Part shown: in pieces, positions 9,098-16,798 of the stretch
How positions within the stretch are numbered: the stretch's first letter is position 1
How the letters are laid out: every line of letters begins with the position of its first letter
NCBI RefSeq assembly: GCF_030149505.1
Contig: NZ_JASBRN010000088.1
Span: 1 to 46,040 of the forward strand
DNA from: Nocardioides sp.
GTDB taxonomy: Bacteria > Actinomycetota > Actinomycetes > Propionibacteriales > Nocardioidaceae
Length of the DNA stretch: 46,040 nt
Direction of reading: 5' to 3'
Translations under genes and position numbers: made by a program
The notes under the pieces: generated by a model
Databases searched by the model: none
What the model was told of the DNA's origin: nothing
What the model saw: the letters and a program-made list of their open reading frames with translations, nothing else

Positions 9098-9937
9098 ATG
9101 GCCCGCATGGCGGGCGTCGTCGGCCTCTTCGTCGGCAAGCCCCACCACCCCGTCGGCCCCGACGGGCGGATGGCCCTGAGCGACCACCTGCGCGAGCTGC
9201 GCGCCCGCATCCTCAAGGTCGCCCTCACGGTCGTACTCGCCCTCGTGGTCTCGCTGCTCTTCTTCGACCAGCTCTTCGACCTCGTCTACGGCCCCTACCA
9301 GACCGCCGTCGAGCGGCTCCCCGACCAGGAGACGCTGGCCACGACCAGCGGTGCCGGCGGCGGCCTCATGCTCTACCTCAAGCTCTGCGGCTTCGCCGCG
9401 CTCGTGGTGACGGCGCCGGTCTGGCTCTACCAGATCTGGGCGTTCATCATGCCGGGGCTGCACCCGCACGAGAAGAAGTGGACGCGGATCTTCGCTGCCG
9501 TGGCGACGCCGCTGTTCGCGGTCGGCATCTGGCTGGGCTACGTCACGCTGCCCAAGGGCCTGGAGATCCTCATCGGCTTCAACCCCGACGGCATCACCAA
9601 CATCCTGGAGTTCCAGGGCTACCTGCAGTTCTTCACCCGCACCCTGCTCGTCTTCGGCATCGCCTTCGAGATCCCGCTGTTCGTGGTGTTGCTCAACTTC
9701 GCCGGTGTCGTCAAGGGCCAACAGCTGGCCGACCACCGCCCCTGGATCGTGATCGGGCTGTTCGTCTTCGCCGCGATCGCCACCCCCTCGGCCGACCCGT
9801 TCACCATGACCTTCATGGCGGTCCCGATGGTGGTGCTGTTCTTCATCGCGGAGGTCATCGCGCGCTTCAACGACCGGCGCAAGGAGCGGAACAAGCCGTT
9901 CGCCGGGCTCTCGCCCGACGAGGCCTCCGTCCTGTGA
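9098..9937 (+). CDS. tatC: Twin-arginine translocase subunit TatC
   Basis: A 279-residue integral membrane protein with six predicted hydrophobic segments, the normal TatC topology. The diagnostic MALSDHLRELRARI motif lies at about residues 25-38, and the FAAIATPSADPFT block before the last helices is strongly conserved in the family. TatC recognises the twin-arginine signal peptide and starts TatA assembly. The start is uncertain: ATG 9098, ATG 9107 and the internal ATG of MALSDH are all in frame, and no clear ribosome site favours one; I keep the longest. The last 12 bp, including the stop codon, are repeated in tandem at the start of the next gene. Confidence 0.95.
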   Translation: MARMAGVVGLFVGKPHHPVGPDGRMALSDHLRELRARILKVALTVVLALVVSLLFFDQLFDLVYGPYQTAVERLPDQETLATTSGAGGGLMLYLKLCGFAALVVTAPVWLYQIWAFIMPGLHPHEKKWTRIFAAVATPLFAVGIWLGYVTLPKGLEILIGFNPDGITNILEFQGYLQFFTRTLLVFGIAFEIPLFVVLLNFAGVVKGQQLADHRPWIVIGLFVFAAIATPSADPFTMTFMAVPMVVLFFIAEVIARFNDRRKERNKPFAGLSPDEASVL

Positions 9938-9952
9938 GGCCCGTCCTGTGAG
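9927..9952. repeat. Tandem 14-bp repeat spanning the tatC stop and the next start
   Basis: CCGTCCTGTGAGGC at 9927-9940 is followed directly by CCGTCCTGTGAG at 9941-9952. The first copy contains the tatC TGA stop; the second supplies the GTG start (9948) of the next gene. Confidence 0.8.
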
Positions 9953-10394
9953 CGGCGCACCCCCGCACCTCGGCGAGGTCGACCCGTTCGACCTGCCCGA
10001 GTGGCTGGGGACGGGCGAGGTCACCTGGACCTCGGAGTCCGGGCTGCGCTCGGGGCACCTCGTCTCCGGCCTGCTGTACGGCGCCGGGCACCCGGACCTC
10101 GCCTGCGACCTGCTGGCGGTCGACGAGGCGTTCCCGGTGCCGGTGGTCGACGACGCCACCCGCACCCGCGCCCACCAGGCCTGGCGCCACGGCCAGGTGC
10201 TCTGCGTGCGGCCGACGGCGCCCGATGAACCGGAGGGCCGGCTCACCCTGGCCATCCCGGGCCGCGACATGACCGCGGGGCGCGTGCTCGACGCGGTGGC
10301 GCGGCTGTCCAAGGCCGTGGGCGCCTCCGCCGACGACTGGAGCGTCCTGCTGCGGATCGGCGAGGAGCGCGCGGCGAGCCGCCGGGGTCGCTGA
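9948..10394 (+). CDS. Conserved hypothetical protein downstream of tatC
   Basis: A 148-residue protein I do not recognise. It has no signal peptide, membrane segment or cysteine cluster and looks like a compact acidic cytosolic protein. Visible features are an N-terminal Pro/Asp/Trp-rich stretch (VDPFDLPEWLGTGEVTWTSE), a central VDEAFPVPVVDDATRTRAHQAWRHGQV segment and a C-terminal DDWSVLLRIGEERAASRRGR. The GTG start is created by a tandem repeat of the tatC 3' end, and only 10 bp separate the genes, so it is probably co-transcribed with tatAC. In mycobacteria tatC is followed directly by helY, so this and the next gene are an insertion relative to that order. Coding potential (third-position GC) looks genuine. 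Confidence 0.7.
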   Translation: MSGAPPHLGEVDPFDLPEWLGTGEVTWTSESGLRSGHLVSGLLYGAGHPDLACDLLAVDEAFPVPVVDDATRTRAHQAWRHGQVLCVRPTAPDEPEGRLTLAIPGRDMTAGRVLDAVARLSKAVGASADDWSVLLRIGEERAASRRGR

Positions 10395-10418
10395 GCCTCG
10401 ATCCGGGCCGAGGACCGC

Positions 10419-10424
10419 TAGTTT
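10419..10424 (+). promoter_or_regulatory. Leaderless -10 hexamer TAGTTT of the lipid-kinase gene
   Basis: TAGTTT ends 7 nt before the GTG at 10432. The 37-bp gap has no Shine-Dalgarno sequence. Confidence 0.55.
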
Positions 10425-10431
10425 CGACCTC

Positions 10432-11331
10432 GTGACCCGCGTCGCGCTGCTGACCAACCCGACCTCCGGCAAGGGCCGCGGCGCGCGCGGTCGGGCCGCG
10501 GCCCTCGACGTGTTGCGCGGCACCGACCTCGAGGTGCTCGACCTCGTGGGGCGCGACGGCGCGGAGGCCGCCGCGCTGGTGCAGGACGCAGCCCCCGGGG
10601 TTGACGCGCTGCTGGTCTGCGGCGGCGACGGGCTGGTGCACCTGGCCGTGCAGGCGCTGGCCGGTACCGGGACGGCGCTCGGCGTCGTACCTGCTGGGAC
10701 GGGGAACGACGTCGCGCGCTACCTCGACCTGCCGCGCCGCGACCCGGCCGAGGCCACGTACCTCGCCCTCGAGGCTCTCCGGTCGGGACGTCGACGCACC
10801 ATCGACCTGGCCCGGTCCGGAGACCGGTGGTTCGTCACGGTGCTGGCCGCCGGCTTCGACGCGGTGGTCAACGAGCGGGCCAACGCGATGACCCGTCCGC
10901 GCGGCCAGATGCGCTACAACATCGCGACGGTCGCGGCGCTGCGCACCTTCACCCCGATCACCTACACCCTCGACCTCGACGGCGAGCAGGTCACGCTCGA
11001 GGCGATGATGGTCGCGGTCGGCAACGGCCCGTCGTACGGCGGGGGCCTGCGGATGACCGAGGGCGCCGTCCTCGACGACGGGCTGCTCGACGTGGTGGTC
11101 ATCGGACCGATGAGCAAGCTCGAGCTCGTGCGCACCTACCCCCGGCTCTTCACCGGCACCCACACCACGCACCCGGCCTACCAGCACCACCGCGTGCGAC
11201 AGGTCAGCATCGCCGCGCCCGGCATCACGACGTACGCCGACGGCGAGCGCTTCGGTGCGCTGCCGCTCACCGTCGAGTGCGTGCCGGGCGCCCTGCAGGT
11301 CCTCGCGCGCCCGCCCACCACGGCCCCGTAG
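10432..11331 (+). CDS. Diacylglycerol kinase-family lipid kinase
   Basis: A 299-residue protein of the DAGK/YegS/BmrU family, which phosphorylates diacylglycerol or related lipids using ATP. The N-terminal LLTNPTSGKGRG (about 5-16) is the nucleotide-binding loop. The usual GGDGT motif is GGDGL here (about 61-65), followed by the second signature VVPAGTGNDVARYL. GNGPSYGGGLRMTEGAVLDDGLLDVVV near 195-225 matches the C-terminal domain. Probable role: recycling of diacylglycerol into phosphatidate at the membrane face. The start is GTG 10432. The TAG stop codon (11329-11331) is also the first half of the helY -10 hexamer. Confidence 0.9.
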   Translation: MTRVALLTNPTSGKGRGARGRAAALDVLRGTDLEVLDLVGRDGAEAAALVQDAAPGVDALLVCGGDGLVHLAVQALAGTGTALGVVPAGTGNDVARYLDLPRRDPAEATYLALEALRSGRRRTIDLARSGDRWFVTVLAAGFDAVVNERANAMTRPRGQMRYNIATVAALRTFTPITYTLDLDGEQVTLEAMMVAVGNGPSYGGGLRMTEGAVLDDGLLDVVVIGPMSKLELVRTYPRLFTGTHTTHPAYQHHRVRQVSIAAPGITTYADGERFGALPLTVECVPGALQVLARPPTTAP

Positions 11332-11334
11332 GTT
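11329..11334 (+). promoter_or_regulatory. Leaderless -10 hexamer TAGGTT of helY
   Basis: TAGGTT ends 6 nt before the helY GTG at 11341. Its first three bases are the stop codon of the preceding lipid-kinase gene. Confidence 0.55.
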
Positions 11335-11340
11335 GGGGGC

Positions 11341-14145
11341 GTGAGCCACCCCGTCGACGAGCCGACCCCCGCCGAGCGCTACGCGCGGTTCCGGCGCGCC
11401 CAGGAGCACCCGGTCCTCGCCGACTTCCGCGAGCTCTACCGCTTCCCGCTGGACGAGTTCCAGATCCAGGCCTGCAAGGACATCGAGGACGGCCGCGGCG
11501 TGCTCGTCGCGGCGCCGACCGGCTCGGGCAAGACGGTGGTGGGGGAGTTCGCCATCCACCTCGCGCTCTCCCAGGGCCGCAAGGCCTTCTACACGACCCC
11601 GATCAAGGCGCTGTCGAACCAGAAGTACGCCGACCTGGTGGCCCGCTACGGCCCCGACGAGGTCGGGCTGCTGACCGGCGACAACACCGTGAACGGGGAG
11701 GCCTCGGTGGTCGTCATGACCACCGAGGTCCTGCGCAACATGCTCTACGCCGGCTCCCGGACCCTGGACCGGCTCGGCTTCGTGGTGATGGACGAGGTGC
11801 ACTACCTCGCCGACCGCAGCCGCGGCGCGGTGTGGGAGGAGGTGATCATCCACCTGCCGGAGTCGGTGGGCCTGGTCGCCCTGTCGGCCACGGTCTCCAA
11901 CGCCGAGGAGTTCGGCGAGTGGCTGGAGACCGTGCGCGGCGACACCTCGACCATCGTGGAGGAGCGTCGGCCGGTGCCGCTCTTCCAGCACGTCATGGTC
12001 GGCCGGCGGCTGCTGGACCTCTTCGCCTCCTCCGACGTCGACGCCGCCGCCGGCTTCGTCAAGGAGGGAGCCCCGGTCAACGAGGAGCTGCTCAAGGTCG
12101 CCCGCGACGACTGGGCCGCCTCGCGGATCCGTGACCGGCGCAGCCCGCGCGACCGCAAGGGACCGCGGCGACCGGCCGCCCAGTCGGGCAACGGCCGCCG
12201 CGTCTGGGTCGCCAGCCGCCCCGAGGTCATCGACCGGCTCGAGCGCGACGGCCTGCTGCCGGCGATCGTCTTCGTCTTCAGCCGGGTCGGCTGCGACGCC
12301 GCCGTCACCCAGTGCCTGGCCGCGGGCATCCGGCTGAACTCCCCCGAGGAGCGCGACGAGGTCTTCGCCGTCGTCGAGGACGCCACCAAGCACCTCTCGC
12401 GCGAGGACCTGCACGTCCTGGGCTACCACGACTTCCTCGACGGCCTGACCCGCGGCATCGCGGCCCACCACGCGGGCATGCTGCCGGCGTTCAAGCAGAT
12501 CGTCGAGGAGCTCTACGTCCGCGGCCTGTGCAAGGTCGTCTTCGCGACCGAGACCCTGGCGCTCGGCATCAACATGCCCGCGCGCACCGTCGTCATCGAG
12601 AAGCTGTCGAAGTGGAACGGCGAGACGCACGCCGACATCACGCCGGGGGAGTACACCCAGCTCACGGGTCGCGCGGGCCGCCGTGGTCTCGACACCGAGG
12701 GCCACGGCGTCGTGATGTGGCAGCCCGGGACGGACCCGCGCGAGCTCGCCGGCCTCGCCTCGACCCGCACCTACCCGCTCCGCTCCTCCTTCCGCCCCAG
12801 CTACAACATGGCGGTCAACCTCGTCGACCAGTTCGGCCGGGTCGTCGCGCGCGAGCTGCTGGAGCAGTCCTTCGCCCAGTTCCAGGCCGACAAGGCCGTG
12901 GTCGGGCTGGCCCGGCAGCTGCGCAAGGCCGAGGAGGCGCTCGACGGGTACGCCGAGGCCGCGACCTGCGACCAGGGCGACTTCCTGGAGTACGCCGAAC
13001 TGCGGCGCCGGATCAGCCAGGTCGAGAAGGGCGCCAGTCGTCAGCGCAAGGAGGACCAGCGTCAGGAGGCCATCGCCTCGCTGAAGCACCTCAAGCCCGG
13101 CGACGTCATCGAGGTCCCGACCGGCAAGTTCAGCGGGTACGCCGTCGTCATCGACCCCGGCTGGTCACCCGAGGGGCCGCGCCCCTACGTCGTCACCCTC
13201 GAGCGGCAGGCCCGCCGCCTGGCCATGATCGACTTCCCGACCCCGGTCGAGTCGCTCACCCGGTTGCGGGTGCCCAAGACGTTCAACCCCCGCAACGCCC
13301 AGATGCGCCGCGACCTGGCCGCCCAGCTCCGCGACCGCACCCGGGACCTCCCGCCGCGCAAGGGCGGTCCGGCCCGTCGTACGGCCCAACCGTCGGCCTG
13401 GGAGCAGGAAGTCGCCGACCTCCGGCGTCGGCTCAAGGCGCACCCCTGCCACGGCTGCCCCGACCGCGAGGACCACGCCCGGTGGGCGGAGCGCTGGCAC
13501 AAGCTCGACAAGGACGCCGCCACCCTGCGCCGTCGTGTGGAGAACCGCACCAACACCGTGGCCCGCCAGTTCGACCGGGTCTGCGACGTGCTGACCTCGC
13601 TGGGCTACCTCACGCCCGACGGGGACGACGCGACCGTCACCGCCGAGGGCCAGCACCTGCGCCGGCTCTACTCCGAGCTCGACCTGGTCGCGGCCGAGTG
13701 CATCCGTCGCGGCGTCTGGGACGGCCTGGACGCCCCCGGCCTGGCCGCCGCCCTGTCGACGCTGTGCTTCGAGGCGCGCCGCCCCGACGACGCCCGCGCC
13801 CCGCGGGTGCCGGGCGGTCCCACCAAGGAGGCCATCGGCGCGACGATCCGGCTGTGGGGCGAGCTGGACCGGCTGGAGAAGGAGAACCGGCTCGACTTCC
13901 TGCGTCAGCCCGACCTCGGATTCGCCTGGGTCGCCTACAAGTGGTGCGAGGGCGACGACCTCGACGAGGTGCTGGCCGAGACCGAGCTGTCGGCAGGCGA
14001 CTTCGTGCGCTGGATGAAGCAGCTGCTCGACCTCGCCGGCCAGGTCGCCGACGCGGCCGGCGACTCCCCGCTGCGCCACACCGCCCGCGAGGTCGTCGAC
14101 CGTCTTCGCCGCGGCGTCGTCGCGATGTCCGGACTCGCCGAGTAG
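11341..14145 (+). CDS. helY: DEVH-box RNA helicase HelY (Ski2/Mtr4-like)
   Basis: A 934-residue superfamily-2 helicase. Motif I is AAPTGSGKTVVGEF (about 57-70), motif Ia TTPIKALSNQKY, motif II MDEVHYLAD (about 150), motif III LSATVSNAEEF, and motif VI QLTGRAGRRGLD (about 440). The C-terminal third contains a DSHCT-like region (RRLYSELDLVAAECIRRGVWDGLDAPGLAAALSTLCFEARR) and ends within 20 residues of a helical bundle, as in Ski2/Mtr4 enzymes. The family unwinds RNA for processing or decay. A small cysteine cluster (CHGCPDREDHARW) lies near residue 705. Location after tatAC matches helY in mycobacteria. The GTG start has a leaderless -10 rather than a ribosome site. A long hairpin ends the transcript. 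Confidence 0.93.
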   Translation: MSHPVDEPTPAERYARFRRAQEHPVLADFRELYRFPLDEFQIQACKDIEDGRGVLVAAPTGSGKTVVGEFAIHLALSQGRKAFYTTPIKALSNQKYADLVARYGPDEVGLLTGDNTVNGEASVVVMTTEVLRNMLYAGSRTLDRLGFVVMDEVHYLADRSRGAVWEEVIIHLPESVGLVALSATVSNAEEFGEWLETVRGDTSTIVEERRPVPLFQHVMVGRRLLDLFASSDVDAAAGFVKEGAPVNEELLKVARDDWAASRIRDRRSPRDRKGPRRPAAQSGNGRRVWVASRPEVIDRLERDGLLPAIVFVFSRVGCDAAVTQCLAAGIRLNSPEERDEVFAVVEDATKHLSREDLHVLGYHDFLDGLTRGIAAHHAGMLPAFKQIVEELYVRGLCKVVFATETLALGINMPARTVVIEKLSKWNGETHADITPGEYTQLTGRAGRRGLDTEGHGVVMWQPGTDPRELAGLASTRTYPLRSSFRPSYNMAVNLVDQFGRVVARELLEQSFAQFQADKAVVGLARQLRKAEEALDGYAEAATCDQGDFLEYAELRRRISQVEKGASRQRKEDQRQEAIASLKHLKPGDVIEVPTGKFSGYAVVIDPGWSPEGPRPYVVTLERQARRLAMIDFPTPVESLTRLRVPKTFNPRNAQMRRDLAAQLRDRTRDLPPRKGGPARRTAQPSAWEQEVADLRRRLKAHPCHGCPDREDHARWAERWHKLDKDAATLRRRVENRTNTVARQFDRVCDVLTSLGYLTPDGDDATVTAEGQHLRRLYSELDLVAAECIRRGVWDGLDAPGLAAALSTLCFEARRPDDARAPRVPGGPTKEAIGATIRLWGELDRLEKENRLDFLRQPDLGFAWVAYKWCEGDDLDEVLAETELSAGDFVRWMKQLLDLAGQVADAAGDSPLRHTAREVVDRLRRGVVAMSGLAE

Positions 14146-14162
14146 CCGACCGTGTCCGGGGT

Positions 14163-14204
14163 GCCGAGCCGGCGCGTTCTTCCGGAAAGATGCGCCGGCT
14201 CGGC
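14163..14204. terminator. Bidirectional terminator between helY and the reductase gene
   Basis: GCCGAGCCGGCGC (14163-14175) and GCGCCGGCTCGGC (14192-14204) form a perfect 13-bp stem; the 16-nt loop includes the palindrome TTCCGGAA. It lies 17 bp after the helY stop and 10 bp after the convergent gene's stop, so it can serve both strands. Confidence 0.75.
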
Positions 14205-14214
14205 GAGGAACGTC

Positions 14215-14871
14215 TCAGCCGAGGCCGGCGACGGCGTCCGCGACGCGCTCGGTGCCGTTGACCAGGTCGAGCTGTCGGCCGATGGTGGCGGGCTCGTCGA
14301 GGACGGCGGCCAGGACGGCGGCCACGTCGGCCCGGCTGATCTCACCCGGCTCGACCTCCTCGGCCAGCGTCACCGCGTCCCGGGCGGGGTCGTCGGTGAG
14401 CCGGCCGGGCCGGATGATCGTCCAGTCCAGACCGGAGTCGCGCAGCGCGGCGTCGGCGTCGCGCTTGGCCTCGACGTAGGCGCGCCACACCGGCTCGGTG
14501 TCCTCGGGGACCGGGTTGTCCACGCCGATGGCCGAGACCTGCACGAAGCGTCGGATGCCGGCCTGTCGTGCCCCGTCGATCGACTTCAGCGAGCCCTCGA
14601 GGTCCACGGTGCGCTTGCGCTCGACGTCGCCGTCGGCACCGCCGCCCGCGGCGAAGACCACCGCCTCGCAGCCCTCGAAGGCCGCGGCGAAGCCCGCGGC
14701 GTCCTGGGCCTCGATGTCCAGCATCCGCACCTCCGCCCCGAGGCCCTCGAGCTCCTCGCGGTACTCCTCGCGCCGCACCAGGGCGACCGGGGTGTGCTCC
14801 GAGCCGCGCAGCGCGGCGAGGAAGTGCTTGGCCACCTGTCCGTGGCCCCCGACAACAGCGATCCGAGTCAT
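14215..14871 (-). CDS. NAD(P)-binding reductase, atypical short-chain (YwnB/NmrA-like)
   Basis: A 218-residue protein starting MTRIAVVGGHGQVAKHFLAAL: the glycine-rich Rossmann site at residues 7-13 is typical of atypical SDRs that use NAD(P)H. Conserved landmarks are DIEAQDAAGFAAAFEGCEAVVFAAG, FVQVSAIGVDNP (about 110) and DWTIIRPGRLTDDPARD, where YVEAKRDAD supplies the Tyr/Lys-type pair. The family includes flavin reductase-like and quinone-binding proteins; no substrate can be named. The ATG at 14871 has TAGCGT 7 nt upstream as well as a GGGAG, so either leaderless or leadered initiation is possible. It is convergent with helY across a strong terminator hairpin. Confidence 0.85.
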   Translation of the reverse strand: MTRIAVVGGHGQVAKHFLAALRGSEHTPVALVRREEYREELEGLGAEVRMLDIEAQDAAGFAAAFEGCEAVVFAAGGGADGDVERKRTVDLEGSLKSIDGARQAGIRRFVQVSAIGVDNPVPEDTEPVWRAYVEAKRDADAALRDSGLDWTIIRPGRLTDDPARDAVTLAEEVEPGEISRADVAAVLAAVLDEPATIGRQLDLVNGTERVADAVAGLG

Positions 14872-14878
14872 GCTCCCG

Positions 14879-14884
14879 ACGCTA
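14879..14884 (-). promoter_or_regulatory. Leaderless -10 hexamer TAGCGT of the reductase gene
   Basis: On the minus strand TAGCGT ends 7 nt before the ATG at 14871, inside the 50-bp gap after the exonuclease stop. Confidence 0.5.
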
Positions 14885-14921
14885 CGGGGCGGGACCGTCC
14901 GGATCCGACCCGAACGGGTGG

Positions 14922-15848
14922 CTATTGCCGGGCCAGGACCGTGAGGAGCCTCTCCACCGGACCCTCCAGGTTGCGCTCGGCCGCGAGGGCCGCGAGTCGC
15001 GCCGGGTCCGCGGGCTCCTGGGGGAGGGTGAAGCCGGTGCGCGGGACGTCGAGGGTGCGGCGTACGGCGACGACCTCGGGCGCCACGGCCAGGTAGTCGG
15101 CCGAGGCCTGGACCTTGGCCCGCACCCCGGGCGCCATCTCCGCGTCCGGGTCGGCCGCGGCGGCGACGATGCCGTCGAGGTGCTCGAAGCGCTGGAGCAG
15201 GGTGGCGGCAGTCTTCTCCCCGACGCCCTTCACGCCGGGCAGGCCGTCGGAGGTGTCGCCGCGCAGGGTGGCGAAGTCGGCGTACTGGCGCGCCTCGACG
15301 GCGTACTTCTCCCGCACCCACTCCTCGGTCACCCGCTCGTGGTTGCCCACGCCGCGGGCGATGTAGAGCACCCGCACCTCGGCTGCGTCGTCGACGAGCT
15401 GGAAGAGGTCGCGGTCGCCGGTGACGATGTCCACCGGTCGGCCGGCGTCGGTGGCCAGCGTGCCGATCACGTCGTCGGCCTCGGCCTCGGGGGCACCCAC
15501 GACGGCGATGCCGAGGGCCTCCATGACCTCGAGGATGATCGGGACCTGCACCTCGAGCGGGTCCGGGACCTCCTCGACGTCCGGTCCGGCGTCGACCACC
15601 TCGACCACGCGGTGCGACTTGTAGGTCGGCACCAGGTCGACGCGCCACTGCGGGCGCCAGTCCTCGTCCCAGCAGCAGACCAGCTCGGTGGGCTCGTACT
15701 GCTCGACCAGCCGGGAGATGAAGTCCAGCAGGCCGCGGACGGCGTTCACCGGCGTGCCGTCGGCGGCCAGGATCTCCGGCACCCCGAAGAAGGCCCGGAA
15801 GTACATCGAGGCGGTGTCCAGCAGCATGAGGCGGTCGGTTCTCGGCAC
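14922..15848 (-). CDS. 5'-3' exonuclease (PolA N-domain/flap endonuclease family)
   Basis: A 308-residue stand-alone 5'-3' exonuclease. The PIN-like N-domain has LMLLDTASMYFRAFFGVPE with the first metal ligand, EAEADDVIGTLA (acidic cluster) and DIVTGDRDLFQLV. The helix-three-turn-helix DNA-binding part is GDTSDGLPGVKGVGEKTAATLL. There is no polymerase domain. It would trim RNA/DNA flaps and damaged 5' ends in replication and repair. Mycobacteria have a comparable gene next to helY, so this is conserved local synteny. The start is GTG 15848, 40 bp from the divergent Lrp start; the gap holds a mirrored pair of TAGGGT hexamers. Confidence 0.92.
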   Translation of the reverse strand: MPRTDRLMLLDTASMYFRAFFGVPEILAADGTPVNAVRGLLDFISRLVEQYEPTELVCCWDEDWRPQWRVDLVPTYKSHRVVEVVDAGPDVEEVPDPLEVQVPIILEVMEALGIAVVGAPEAEADDVIGTLATDAGRPVDIVTGDRDLFQLVDDAAEVRVLYIARGVGNHERVTEEWVREKYAVEARQYADFATLRGDTSDGLPGVKGVGEKTAATLLQRFEHLDGIVAAAADPDAEMAPGVRAKVQASADYLAVAPEVVAVRRTLDVPRTGFTLPQEPADPARLAALAAERNLEGPVERLLTVLARQ

Positions 15849-15853
15849 GCGGT

Positions 15854-15882
15854 CACCCTAGGGCGTGCGGAGCCCTAGGGTG
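15854..15882. promoter_or_regulatory. Mirrored divergent promoter/operator between exonuclease and Lrp genes
   Basis: CACCCTAGGGC (15854-15864) and GCCCTAGGGTG (15872-15882) form a perfect 11-bp inverted repeat with a 7-nt spacer; each arm contains the palindrome CCCTAGGG. The outward halves give TAGGGT on the minus strand 6 nt from the exonuclease GTG and on the plus strand 7 nt from the Lrp GTG, so both genes have a leaderless -10 within one symmetric element. Confidence 0.65.
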
Positions 15883-15888
15883 TCAGGC

Positions 15889-16347
15889 GTGAGCCAGTCC
15901 GCCGTGGAGTCCACCGACCGCAAGATCCTGCAGCTGCTCGCCACCGACGGCCGGATGTCCTTCACCGACCTCGGCAAGGCCACGGGCCTGTCCACCTCGG
16001 CGGTGCACCAGCGGGTCAAGCGGCTCGAGCAGCGCGGCCTGATCCAGGGGTACGGCGCGACCATCAACCATGCCGAGATCGGGCTCCCGCTCACGGCGTT
16101 CATCTCGATCCGCCCGATGGACCCCTCGCAGCCCGACGACTGCGCCGCCCGGCTCGAGCACGTGCCCGAGATCGAGTCCTGCTGGTCGGTCGCGGGGGAG
16201 GAGTCCTACGTGCTGAAGATCCGCACGACCTCGCCCGCCGCCCTGGAGGACCTGCTCGCCCGCATCCGCGCCGCCGCCAACGTCTCCACGCGCACGACGA
16301 TCGTGCTGTCGACGTACTACGAGAACCGGCCGGTCACGGGGGAGTAG
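15889..16347 (+). CDS. Lrp/AsnC-family transcriptional regulator
   Basis: A 152-residue regulator when started at GTG 15889 (a longer open frame upstream would run through the promoter). The N-terminal winged HTH is VESTDRKILQLLATDGRMSFTDLGKATGLSTSAVHQRVKRLEQRGLIQGYGATI (about 6-60). The C-terminal RAM/AsnC ligand domain follows, ending in the usual ST..VLSTYYENRPV. Lrp proteins form dimers and octamers that bind amino acids and often repress their own promoter. The perfect inverted repeat overlapping both divergent -10 hexamers is the obvious operator candidate. A lysine 2,3-aminomutase gene lies two genes downstream, so amino-acid control of that gene is possible but unproven. Confidence 0.92.
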   Translation: MSQSAVESTDRKILQLLATDGRMSFTDLGKATGLSTSAVHQRVKRLEQRGLIQGYGATINHAEIGLPLTAFISIRPMDPSQPDDCAARLEHVPEIESCWSVAGEESYVLKIRTTSPAALEDLLARIRAAANVSTRTTIVLSTYYENRPVTGE

Positions 16348-16396
16348 CGCCCGGATCTGCCATGATGCGCCGGCAACATCACTCGGGAGGTGTGCA

Positions 16397-16759
16397 GTGC
16401 AGCGGTGGCAACGGCTCGGCGCCTGGTCGACGGTGGGCGCCCTGGTCTTCGCCCTGGGATTCGGCCTCGGTCGGGAGACCGACGGGACGCTGGAGCTCGA
16501 CTGGCGCGACGGCGAGGGTCACGTCGGCAAGCGGATGATGAGCATCGAGCACGATGGCTGGACCTACGGCACCGAGGGTGCCGTGCCGATGTGGATCGAT
16601 ACGAGAGGCAGCTGGCACGACGGCGGCTGGCCCGACTGCCTCGAGCCCGGGACGACAGCCGTGCGCTTCGCCGCCGCGCCGACGACGTACGTCGAGGACA
16701 TGGGCCAGCGCCCGATCATCGCCGTGGACTGCCGGGGGACGCGTCCGGCAGCCGACTGA
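16397..16759 (+). CDS. Small membrane-anchored or secreted protein of unknown function
   Basis: A 120-residue protein. GTG 16397 is preceded by GGGAGGTG at good spacing. Residues 9-25 (AWSTVGALVFALGFGLG) form one hydrophobic segment after RWQR, consistent with a signal anchor or uncleaved signal, leaving an exported domain of about 95 residues. That domain has a repeated Trp pattern (DWRDGE, DGWTYG, MWIDT, SWHDGGWPD) and two cysteines (C81, C112) that could form a disulfide. I recognise no family. It is convergent with kamA, 39 bp away, with a weak hairpin between them. Confidence 0.7.
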   Translation: MQRWQRLGAWSTVGALVFALGFGLGRETDGTLELDWRDGEGHVGKRMMSIEHDGWTYGTEGAVPMWIDTRGSWHDGGWPDCLEPGTTAVRFAAAPTTYVEDMGQRPIIAVDCRGTRPAAD

Positions 16760-16774
16760 CGGCGCCCCTCTCCG

Positions 16775-16795
16775 CCTCGTCAAGCACTCACGAGG
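16775..16795. terminator. Short hairpin between convergent genes
   Basis: CCTCGT (16775-16780) and ACGAGG (16790-16795) form a 6-bp stem with a 9-nt loop in the 39-bp gap between the small exported protein and the kamA stop. Short, so only a tentative terminator. Confidence 0.3.
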
Positions 16796-16798
16796 ACC

